Positions 57,616 through 64,000 of a stretch of 64,000 nt of DNA are shown piece after piece. The position numbers were made by a program, and so were the translations under genes. The notes under the pieces were generated by a model that was not told the DNA's origin, searched no databases, and worked only from the letters and a program-made list of their open reading frames with translations. The first letter of the stretch is position 1. Each line of letters begins with the position of its first letter. The DNA lies in contig DXXG01000007.1 of assembly GCA_019416455.1 (NCBI GenBank), positions 124,001-188,000 on the forward strand. The letters are read 5' to 3'. This stretch comes from Clostridiales bacterium. GTDB lineage: Bacteria; Bacillota; Clostridia; Oscillospirales; Acutalibacteraceae.

Positions 57616-59070
57616 TCATTGATCGTGGCTTCCGGGCATATCCTGGACCTTGGCGTCCCAACGGGAGAGACGCTTCCAGCTGGCCCGAAAAAACACGTCC
57701 CGCAGCACCAGCCTCCCCTTGAAAGGCGACACCGGCGACAGCAAGGGAACTCCGAAACTCTGGGCGGCACACAGGTCCATCAAAAGAAACACCAGTGCCG
57801 CCATCACGCCCCAGATGCCCAGGAAATTTCCGATGAGCAAAAACGCCAGCCGCAGCAGGGACAAAGGCTCGTACAGCCGTGGCACGGCGTAGCCCGCAAT
57901 GGCGGTGAGAGCGACCACCAACAGAGAGGGGGCGCTTACTAAACCCGCCGCCACCGCTGTATCCCCCAGCACTAGGCCGCCTACAATGCTCACCGTGGCA
58001 GAAAGGGACCGGGGCGCCCTCAAGCCCGCTTCCCGTATGACCTCATAGAGGAAGTAAAGGGTGAGGGTCTCAAACATCACCGGAAAAGGCGTCTGCGCCT
58101 GGGAACGGGCGATCTCCAGGAGAAGGCTCTCGGGAAGCAATTCCGGATGGTGGACGATCACCGCCACGTAAGCCCCCGGCAAAAAAGCGCTAAGGAAAAA
58201 AGCGATATACTTCAGCCAGCGGATGAAGGTGCCGTAAAAGGGCCGGGTGAGATAATCGTCCAGGGTCTGGAAATTCTCCACGAACAAAAAAGGCAGCAGA
58301 ATCGCGCTGGGCGTGCCCTCCACCAACAGAGCGATCCGGCCTTCTTCCAACTTGCCGCAGACCACGTCCGGCCGCTCGGAAAGCCCCACCCCGGAGAACA
58401 CCCCACCACGGTCCAGGAAGGCAGTGAGATATCCCGCCCCTAAAACAGTTTTCAAGGGACAGCTTTCTAAAGTCTGACGCACCTGAGTGAGGATCTTCTC
58501 CGAGGCAATGCCGTCCACGTAACACAGCACGATGGGCGTATGGCTCTGGGCGCCTACCTCCATGGCCTGGAACTTCAGAGAGGGATTCTTCATGCGGCGG
58601 CGGATCATGGCCATGTTCAGCTGATTGCTTTCGGTGAAGCCGTCTTTGGCTCCCCGCTGCATCACCTCGTTTTGGGGCTCCTGTGGGCTTCGGTAGGCAA
58701 ATCCCTGGACACCAGAAATAAGCCCGTCATCACAGCCATCTACGCACAGCAGCACAAACCCGCTCATCAGCAGGGTGAGCAGCTGGGGCATCCGGTTCTC
58801 ATGCTTCACTTCCGCCGCGCTCAGCACCTGATGCTCAATACTGTTCAGCATCTCTCTGGGATCGTCTGGGTACTGCCTGGCATCCAAAAGGGGCTCCACG
58901 ATACAGAGAGCAATGGTCTCCTTATTCACCAAGCCGTCGATAGCGAACAGCGCCGCTTTTCTGCCGGAGAGTTCCACCTCCCGCACGATCAGATCCATGG
59001 CGTTTTGAAAACGATTCTGAAAAAACGCCTTATTCTCTTCCAAACTCTTGGACAGGATCTCCTGTGCCAT
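57616..59070 (-). CDS. gerAA: Spore germination protein, GerAA family
   Basis: The A subunit of the germinant receptor, 484 residues. The N-terminal half is soluble, with NQLNMAMIRRRMKNPSLKF and IVLCYVDGIAS segments typical of the family. The C-terminal half has about five membrane segments around the conserved PFPVMFETLTLYFLYEVIREAGLR region (quoted in part only as PFPVMFETLTLYF). The ATG at 59070 is chosen because AGGAGGTG lies 6 bases upstream. In Bacillus such operons are expressed in the forespore under sigma-G. Confidence 0.92.
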   Translation of the reverse strand: MAQEILSKSLEENKAFFQNRFQNAMDLIVREVELSGRKAALFAIDGLVNKETIALCIVEPLLDARQYPDDPREMLNSIEHQVLSAAEVKHENRMPQLLTLLMSGFVLLCVDGCDDGLISGVQGFAYRSPQEPQNEVMQRGAKDGFTESNQLNMAMIRRRMKNPSLKFQAMEVGAQSHTPIVLCYVDGIASEKILTQVRQTLESCPLKTVLGAGYLTAFLDRGGVFSGVGLSERPDVVCGKLEEGRIALLVEGTPSAILLPFLFVENFQTLDDYLTRPFYGTFIRWLKYIAFFLSAFLPGAYVAVIVHHPELLPESLLLEIARSQAQTPFPVMFETLTLYFLYEVIREAGLRAPRSLSATVSIVGGLVLGDTAVAAGLVSAPSLLVVALTAIAGYAVPRLYEPLSLLRLAFLLIGNFLGIWGVMAALVFLLMDLCAAQSFGVPLLSPVSPFKGRLVLRDVFFRASWKRLSRWDAKVQDMPGSHDQ

Positions 59071-59128
59071 GGTCCTCACCTCCTGACGCTGTTGTTATAG
59101 CGTGCCCTCAATTTCCCGGTTTATGAGC

Positions 59129-59157
59129 ACATACTTTTCCGGGAAAAGGACATACTA
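59129..59157 (+). promoter_or_regulatory. Candidate sigma-F/sigma-G promoter of the YetF-like gene
   Basis: CATACTA (59151-59157) fits the forespore -10 pattern CATnnTA, with ACATA (59129-59133) 17 bases upstream, one base from the GHATR -35 pattern. A palindrome CTTTTCC-G-GGAAAAG (59134-59148) fills the spacer. On the minus strand, toward gerAA, TCATA-17-CACGCTA is a weaker similar match near 59095-59125. Confidence 0.4.
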
Positions 59158-59186
59158 TCACCCAAACCTGGAAAGGAGGAACGCCG

Positions 59187-59873
59187 ATGCTGATTTCTTT
59201 GGTGCGAACGCTTTTGATGTATGCAGCCATCCTATTCGCGGTGCGGCTCATGGGTAAACGGCAGATCAGCCAGCTCCAAACTTCCGAGCTGGTGGTTACG
59301 TTCCTCATTTCCGAGTTAGCGGTACTGCCTATTCAAGAGGGGGATCAGCCTTTGTGGCGGGGATTAGCTCCTATGGCCGCCCTTGTCCTCTGCGAGATCC
59401 TGGTGTCCTTCGCCATGCTGAAAAGCGGCCGGTTCCGGCAGATTATCTGCGGGAACCCCATCGTGGTGGTGGAGCGGGGAAAGATCCTCCAGGATCAAAT
59501 GCGCCGACTGCGGATGACCACGGAGGACCTGTGCGAGCAACTACGTCAAAACAACGTGTTTTACCTGGAGGATGTAGCCTGGGCCATCATCGAGACAAAC
59601 GGCATGATGAGTGTCATCCGCAAACCGGAAGAGGACCCGGTAACTCCGAAACAGCTGGGTATCCAGCCTCCTGCCCAAGGCTTAGAGGTGGTGGTCATCA
59701 GCGACGGGGAACTTTCCACACACTCCCTGGCTCTCAGTGGAAAAGACCCGGCCTGGATCAAGCGCCACCTGAAAGAGCAAGGACTCACCCAAGAGCAGGT
59801 GTTCCTCATGACGGTGCGCACCGACGGAAAATGGCGGATCATCCCCAAAGAAGCAAAAAAGGAGGAGCGATAA
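59187..59873 (+). CDS. YetF-like DUF421 membrane protein
   Basis: A 228-residue membrane protein. Three N-terminal membrane segments (about 4-80) include RLMGKRQISQLQTSELV, the DUF421 hallmark. The cytoplasmic C-terminal domain includes LRQNNVFYLEDVAWAIIE and the DUF421 C-terminal fold. Several homologues in Bacillus are made in the forespore and lie in the spore inner membrane; the divergent gerA operon and forespore-like promoter agree with a spore role. GGAGG lies upstream of the ATG. Confidence 0.85.
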   Translation: MLISLVRTLLMYAAILFAVRLMGKRQISQLQTSELVVTFLISELAVLPIQEGDQPLWRGLAPMAALVLCEILVSFAMLKSGRFRQIICGNPIVVVERGKILQDQMRRLRMTTEDLCEQLRQNNVFYLEDVAWAIIETNGMMSVIRKPEEDPVTPKQLGIQPPAQGLEVVVISDGELSTHSLALSGKDPAWIKRHLKEQGLTQEQVFLMTVRTDGKWRIIPKEAKKEER

Positions 59874-59888
59874 CGCTCCTCCTTTCTC
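59855..59888. terminator. Bidirectional terminator containing the YetF-like stop codon
   Basis: AAAGGAGGAGCG (59858-59869) and CGCTCCTCCTTT (59874-59885) form a perfect 12-bp stem; the TAA stop codon lies in its four-base loop. The minus strand has the better T-run (TTTTTTG), serving the convergent CarD-family gene. Confidence 0.9.
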
Positions 59889-59912
59889 ATGCTCTATTTT
59901 ACAGGATCGAGA

Positions 59913-60422
59913 TCAGCCTGCCGCGGCTTCCACTCTTTCCCGAATGTACTCTTCCACCTGATCCAGAGGGATCCCCAACGCGATGGCCAGCTCTCCGTGG
60001 AGCAGACCCTCCGCTTTTTTGCGGTACCGCTGGTCCACCTGGCCCATCTTGCGGCCTTTCTTTTCCGTTTCACGGCACTTGTGGCGAATCCCCTTGATGA
60101 GACTCACCAGCTCTCTGCACTGATGGGATTGCAGGGACGCCTCGTAATGTACCCGCAGATTGACAGGATTCCGTTCGGTGCACATGGTCTCTCCGATGGA
60201 CGGGATCTCCCGGATCAAGTTCTCGGCCTGCTCTTTAGTCATCACAGGACGCATAAACACACCGCTGTCTACCGGCGTATAGATAACATCCGACTCGAAT
60301 ATGGGCTGCAAAGTGTAATACTGCCGCTGCGGGTCCGCGGTCCTTCCTTCCAAAACGCCCACCTTGACTACCCGGCACACACCGCTGCTGCCGTACATTA
60401 TGAATTCTCCCGGCTGATACAT
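59913..60422 (-). CDS. CarD/CdnL-family transcription factor
   Basis: A 169-residue protein that binds RNA polymerase beta and stabilises open complexes. The N-terminal RNA polymerase-interaction domain (MYQPGEFIMYGSSGVCRVV onward to about 65) is clear. The C-terminal helical part (VSLIKGIRHKCRETEKKG, then KKAEGLLHGELAIALG) is the CarD helical domain. The ATG at 60422 is used: AAGGAGG lies 11 bases ahead. A longer frame to 60581 would start upstream of the promoter. Confidence 0.9.
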   Translation of the reverse strand: MYQPGEFIMYGSSGVCRVVKVGVLEGRTADPQRQYYTLQPIFESDVIYTPVDSGVFMRPVMTKEQAENLIREIPSIGETMCTERNPVNLRVHYEASLQSHQCRELVSLIKGIRHKCRETEKKGRKMGQVDQRYRKKAEGLLHGELAIALGIPLDQVEEYIRERVEAAAG

Positions 60423-60527
60423 GCTTTTGGCAACCTCCTTGTTCGCCTGGGCGGTTCGCTCACAGGTCGGTTCAGCCAGACCCCAGGAGCGCTTTCCGCA
60501 ATCATCATTTTTCATTCGATTGTCTTT

Positions 60528-60536
60528 ATTATAGCA
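60528..60536 (-). promoter_or_regulatory. Extended -10 promoter of the CarD-family gene
   Basis: On the minus strand TGC-TATAAT (60536-60528) is an extended -10; no good -35 is present. The leader is about 100 bases. Confidence 0.55.
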
Positions 60537-60635
60537 CTTTTTTCCGGGAATTGCATGGGGGAAATTCCGCCTCTTTTTCAAAAAAATCAGTATTTCAGCG
60601 GTTTTCCCCTCTCTTTAAAACACGACCCTCAACAG

Positions 60636-60672
60636 AAAAAGGACCCTTTCCCCTTGGCGGAAAAGGTCCTTG
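60636..60672 (-). terminator. Terminator of the DUF4097 gene
   Basis: On the minus strand AAGGACC..TTTTCC pairs with GGAAAG..GGTCCTT, followed by TTTCTG. Confidence 0.8.
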
Positions 60673-60685
60673 TTTTCTTCTATTT

Positions 60686-61879
60686 TCAGTTTTTCACTTC
60701 ATGGAACAGCTTCATGGGACCGCTCACTGTGTCCATCCGGAGAGACGCTCCGCCCCCTAAATAGACTGCCCGGCCTTTCCGTTTGCCCAGCTCTCCTGTC
60801 AGGGGGAACTGGGAGGTGAACCCTCCGGAAATGCTGCTGTACTCCGCTGTGAAACCCGGCTCCCCTTGAGGCAGGTACATTTCCATAGGTCCCGAAACGG
60901 TATGGAGCCTTGTCTGTCTGGGGAATTGGCTCACCTGAAGGCTCAGAGATCCGGAGACAGTGCTCAGGCGCAGGTCCTCTCCATTTCCCCAGGCGGAAAG
61001 ACTTCCGGAGACCGTCTCCGCCCGCATATTCTCCGCGCCAAAACCATGGATAGTCACCTTTCCGGAAGTACCGGACACCCGCAAGTCACGTGCGGAAACC
61101 TCCGTCAGATCCACGCGCCCGGACACAGATTCCACCCGCAGATTCTCTCCACGCAGCGTCTGACACTCCAGAGGGCCGGAAACTGTGGAGACCCGGATCT
61201 GCGTCCCCTGGACTCCTGTTACATAAGTTCCCCCGGAAACGTTGTCCACACGGAATTCTCCCAAAGCAGCGTTCTGAGGCAACTCCACCACCAGATGCTT
61301 TTGCAGGAACATCTTCCGACGGAAATTCTTTTCACGGCTCCAACGGATGCGCAGTAAACCATTTTCTTCCAGCAGCTCCAAACGCTCCCCTTCCTGCAAA
61401 GGACGGGACGCATACTCCGCTACGCGAATGATATCTCCCTCCCAGGGCCGCACCTCCACAGGCCCGTTGACCCACTCGATCCGCAGGTCGGTCACAGGAC
61501 CGCCCACAGGGCACTGGTAGTCGTTCTCTTCCAGGGGCAAGGGCCGAACACTGGGGCTCTCCTGGGGCCACACCACTCCCGCCACAGTGCTTTCCTGGAA
61601 GGCCTGGCAAGCTTCCTGCACCGCGGAATTCACCTCTGTGCCCAGGCTCTGCAATGTGGGACCAGCCGCTTCCACTGCTTCCTGAACGGCTTTTTCCACT
61701 CCTTCTCCCAAACTCTCCAACACAGAAAACCAATCGGTCTTACTGTCGGACTTGGGGGCGCTCTGACCTGCGGGGGCTTCCGGTTCTTCCCCCAAGGCTT
61801 CCAGCAAACGAGTGGCGTCCTCCGGGGTGATCTTCCCCGCTTCCAGCATCTCCAAGATCCTGCGTTTTTCCTCGCTCAT
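60686..61879 (-). CDS. DUF4097 beta-helix-like protein with N-terminal SHOCT-like helix pair
   Basis: A 397-residue protein. Residues 1-30 (ILEMLEAGKITPEDATRLL) form a SHOCT-like helical hairpin. An acidic, Ala-rich linker with amphipathic helices follows to about 110. Then comes the DUF4097 domain of short beta-strand repeats (VSGGTYVTGVQG, TVSGPLECQTLRG, SVSGRVDLTEVSA, TVSGSLSAWGN and so on), where a V/S-S-G turn recurs about every 19 to 21 residues. Family members are often envelope-stress linked, but function is not established. It starts one base after the DUF2089 stop, so the two are coupled. Confidence 0.85.
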   Translation of the reverse strand: MSEEKRRILEMLEAGKITPEDATRLLEALGEEPEAPAGQSAPKSDSKTDWFSVLESLGEGVEKAVQEAVEAAGPTLQSLGTEVNSAVQEACQAFQESTVAGVVWPQESPSVRPLPLEENDYQCPVGGPVTDLRIEWVNGPVEVRPWEGDIIRVAEYASRPLQEGERLELLEENGLLRIRWSREKNFRRKMFLQKHLVVELPQNAALGEFRVDNVSGGTYVTGVQGTQIRVSTVSGPLECQTLRGENLRVESVSGRVDLTEVSARDLRVSGTSGKVTIHGFGAENMRAETVSGSLSAWGNGEDLRLSTVSGSLSLQVSQFPRQTRLHTVSGPMEMYLPQGEPGFTAEYSSISGGFTSQFPLTGELGKRKGRAVYLGGGASLRMDTVSGPMKLFHEVKN

Positions 61880-61880
61880 G

Positions 61881-62282
61881 TCACTTTCCCCCCTTGATCT
61901 GATTCAACGCTTCGATGGCGGTATCCACGTCGATCTCTCCTTCAGACAGCCGCTTCAAGATCTCCGCCCGCTCCTCTTTTTCACGCAGAGCCCGCAGTTC
62001 CGGTTTTTCATCCAAACCCAGCGCTGTCAGGGCGGCGTCCAGCATATTTTTCACTGTGGGATAGCTGACCCCCAGGGCCCGCTCCACCTCTTTGATGGAC
62101 CCCCGGCACCGCAGGAAGGTCTCCACGAATTGGAGGTGCCGCTCCTCCAGCCGGCAAAACCGGCAGGGAGTGAATTCCCCGCTGAGTTCTGTGCCACAAT
62201 GGGAACATTGCAGCTTGGTGACCACCATGGGTTTGCCGCACACGGGACACTGAGACGGCGCATGAAAGCGTTCCTTCGCCAT
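61881..62282 (-). CDS. DUF2089 family zinc-ribbon/helix-turn-helix protein
   Basis: A 133-residue protein of the DUF2089 family. A zinc ribbon (CPVC, CSHC, then CRFC) occupies the first 45 residues. A helix-turn-helix follows (GSIKEVERALGVSYPTVKNM), and the C-terminus carries a SHOCT-like helix pair (ILKRLSEGEIDVDTAIEAL) similar to that at the start of the DUF4097 protein. A DNA-binding regulator of its own operon is likely. The ATG at 62282 has AAAGG 9 bases upstream; earlier ATGs lack a box. Confidence 0.85.
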   Translation of the reverse strand: MAKERFHAPSQCPVCGKPMVVTKLQCSHCGTELSGEFTPCRFCRLEERHLQFVETFLRCRGSIKEVERALGVSYPTVKNMLDAALTALGLDEKPELRALREKEERAEILKRLSEGEIDVDTAIEALNQIKGGK

Positions 62283-62321
62283 ATGACCCATCCTTTCCAT
62301 TGGGAATTTCATCTTGTCTGC

Positions 62322-62350
62322 ATTATAAATCCACACCGCAATATTGTCAA
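62322..62350 (-). promoter_or_regulatory. Consensus promoter of the DUF2089-DUF4097 operon
   Basis: On the minus strand perfect TTGACA (62350-62345) and TATAAT (62327-62322) with a 17-base spacer. Confidence 0.85.
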
Positions 62351-62431
62351 TGGAAAAATTAAATATTTTAATATAAAAACTTAATTTATTTAATTTACAT
62401 CTTCTATTCTCTAAAATTCTTTATTAAACAC

Positions 62432-62462
62432 AGAAAGCTCCCGGCATTTGCCGAGAGCTTCC
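62432..62462 (-). terminator. Terminator of the dehydrogenase gene
   Basis: On the minus strand AAGCTCTCGGC pairs with GCCGGGAGCTT with one mismatch around a short AAAT loop; the T-run is weak. Confidence 0.6.
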
Positions 62463-62507
62463 CATCACCAGATATAGGTCCTCCAAACCTGACAGACATT
62501 TTTGCTT

Positions 62508-63521
62508 TTATAGCTCCACCACTTTGTGTTCCCGAGCGGATTGGTACACGCTGAGCATCAGCTCCGCAGTGTCCTTGATGCCGGGGATATCGTTGCGGAA
62601 AGGCTTTCCCTCCCGGACACACCGGTAGAAATCCTCGATGCACAGGCCATGACTGGCACCCCAATAGGCTTTCCCGCCAGCGGCTGTTGTAGGAGCCGCC
62701 AAACTGTGGTGTTCCTTGGTGCCGTCGGCCCAGATGAGGGTCACCTCCTGCTCTTCCATGCGAATGGTGACATTTTCGCACACCAATTCCACCAACACCG
62801 GGGAATCGGCGCAGTGAGCGGTGGTGGCATAGAACAGCGCGTTGGCCTCTCCAAACTGGATATAGGCCTCCATCATGTCCTCCACCTCAATGACGCCCTT
62901 CAAATGGTGGTTGGCCATCACGGCTTCCACCTGGTCCGCCCGTCCCAGGAACTGGCCCAGCAGGTCCAGGGTGTGAACAGACTGGTTGATCAGCGCGCCG
63001 CCGCCCTCTGTTTTCAGAGAGCCCCGCCAGCCGCTTTCCGTATAGTAGGGAGCTTCCCGGTGCCAGGTGACAAAAGCTCTGGCGCCCAGCGTTTTCCCGG
63101 CTTTTCCGGAAGCCAAAATATCTCTCAGCATCCCCACGCTCCGGTTATAGCGGTTCTGGAAGCAAACACCCACACGGACCGGCCCTTTGGCCAGTTCCTG
63201 AAGCTGCTCCCACTGCTCCCAGTTGATGACAGGAGGCTTCTCGGTGAACACGTGGAGTCCACGTTCCACTGCCAGTTTTACCATGGGGGTGTGAAGATAG
63301 TGAGGCGTACAAAGGTGGACAGCATCCAGCTGCTCCCCTTCCAGCATGGCCTCCATGGAATCATAAGCCTTCCCACCGAATTTCTCCGCAAAAGCCGCGG
63401 CACGTTCCGGACGGATATCGGCGCAGGCCACAAGCTCCACGCCTTCCAAATGCTTGAGCACGGCTCCGTGGACTTGGGCGATGCCGCCGCAGCCCACCAC
63501 GCCTACTCGAAAATCACTCAT
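62508..63521 (-). CDS. Gfo/Idh/MocA-family NAD(P)-dependent dehydrogenase
   Basis: A sugar- or inositol-type oxidoreductase of 337 residues. The N-terminal Rossmann fold has GVVGCGGIAQVH; EKPPVIN near residue 94 holds the family's catalytic-lysine EKP motif. The C-terminal alpha/beta domain has GGGALINQSVHTLDLL with the conserved His. GGGAGG lies 9 bases before the ATG. It follows a TIM-barrel epimerase gene 16 bases upstream on the same strand, a common pairing in inositol and keto-sugar metabolism. Substrate unknown. Confidence 0.88.
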   Translation of the reverse strand: MSDFRVGVVGCGGIAQVHGAVLKHLEGVELVACADIRPERAAAFAEKFGGKAYDSMEAMLEGEQLDAVHLCTPHYLHTPMVKLAVERGLHVFTEKPPVINWEQWEQLQELAKGPVRVGVCFQNRYNRSVGMLRDILASGKAGKTLGARAFVTWHREAPYYTESGWRGSLKTEGGGALINQSVHTLDLLGQFLGRADQVEAVMANHHLKGVIEVEDMMEAYIQFGEANALFYATTAHCADSPVLVELVCENVTIRMEEQEVTLIWADGTKEHHSLAAPTTAAGGKAYWGASHGLCIEDFYRCVREGKPFRNDIPGIKDTAELMLSVYQSAREHKVVEL

Positions 63522-63537
63522 TGTAACGTTCCTCCCC

Positions 63538-64000
63538 TTATTGGATCTCCCCTAAAATATTCCGCAGAGAATCCAAAGCCAGTTTCCAGGCACTCTTGCC
63601 GTCTAAAGCGGCGCCACGCTTCTGGGCGTCCTGCTCCAAAGCCGCCAGACCAGCGAAGTCCGTCAGGTGAGGCTCCAAAGACAGGAAACCATGGAACCCG
63701 CTGCCGATCAGGTCTCCTAGGATCTCTTTCACATGGCCGTCACCCTTACCGGCGGGGACCACTTTTTTCTCTTTCATCAAAGCGTCTTTGATATGCACAT
63801 ACTGGATGAAAGGCTTCAGCCGCTCATAGGCGGGAAGGGTCTCTTGGCCCACCTCCACAAAGTTGGCGAAGTCAAACACCGCCCGGAAATGGTCCCCGGA
63901 AAAGGCGTCCATCAGTTCTCCGCAGCGGGAGGCGTTGTCCCCGTAGATGCCCTTCTCATTTTCATGAAGCAGCATGGAATCCCACGCCTTGGCTTCCTCC
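63538..64000 (-). CDS. TIM-barrel sugar phosphate isomerase/epimerase (5' end outside window)
   Basis: The last about 154 residues of an AP_endonuc_2-type TIM barrel protein; the frame is still open at the right edge. Visible markers are a LLHENEKGIYGD segment with a metal-ligand Glu, FDFANFVEVGQET with an Asp, the YVHIKDA His, and LEPHLTDF with the final Glu. It reads directly into the dehydrogenase gene. An internal ATG at 63975 is not a likely start. Confidence 0.85.
   Translation of the reverse strand, partial: EEAKAWDSMLLHENEKGIYGDNASRCGELMDAFSGDHFRAVFDFANFVEVGQETLPAYERLKPFIQYVHIKDALMKEKKVVPAGKGDGHVKEILGDLIGSGFHGFLSLEPHLTDFAGLAALEQDAQKRGAALDGKSAWKLALDSLRNILGEIQ

Noticed and set aside
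1..64000. CRISPR arrays, transposons, prophage, tRNA or rRNA genes
   Set aside because: No regularly spaced repeats, transposase, integrase or structural RNA signatures were seen.

Overview
The window looks like chromosome of an anaerobic, endospore-forming member of Clostridia, most like a gut Oscillospiraceae (inference). Pointers are the GerA-type germination operon, an oxygen-sensitive glycyl radical enzyme with its activase, YesM/YesN-type two-component genes beside LplB/LplC-type sugar permeases, DUF1836 and DUF4097 proteins, and a moderately high GC content. There are no rRNA or tRNA genes, no CRISPR array and no recognisable transposase.

Region 1 (1-24.3 kb) is a catabolic block. uxaB-uxaA-uxaC turns hexuronates into 2-keto-3-deoxygluconate. 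A GH31 glycosidase is divergent from an AraC-type regulator. A minus-strand run reads pucR-like regulator, glycyl radical activase, YesM kinase, YesN regulator, lipoprotein binding protein, two permeases, and a very large double alpha/beta-hydrolase. Divergent from pucR is the glycyl radical enzyme, followed by an enoate-reductase-type flavoenzyme. The simplest reading is sensing and import of a plant- or host-derived glycoside or ester, hydrolysis inside the cell, and fermentation partly by radical chemistry. The radical enzyme has Asp where most characterised eliminases have Glu next to the catalytic Cys, so its substrate cannot be read off and may be new.

Region 2 (24.3-36.2 kb) is a visibly AT-richer island of five cyclic-di-GMP genes: three EAL proteins with decayed GGDEF domains (two carry tandem periplasmic binding domains as sensors) alternating with two intact diguanylate cyclases. 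Several leaders have inverted repeats or a possible pseudoknot.

Region 3 (36.2-47.9 kb) is mostly housekeeping and small genes: a DMT transporter, a Fic-like protein with a damaged catalytic motif, an Spx/ArsC-like protein, ThpR, a small HEAT protein, a MarR regulator whose operator half-sites recur in front of the HEAT gene, a cysteine-rich protein, a zinc-ribbon membrane protein, PcrA, DUF1836, a small DUF protein, a TIM-barrel isomerase, NrdR and an MFS transporter.

Region 4 (47.9-64 kb) holds an ABC-F/membrane MutS-like/MtaB operon, a GNAT, asparagine synthetase, the gerA operon divergent from a YetF-like gene, a CarD-family regulator, a DUF2089-DUF4097 pair, a Gfo/Idh/MocA dehydrogenase and a TIM-barrel epimerase cut by the window edge.
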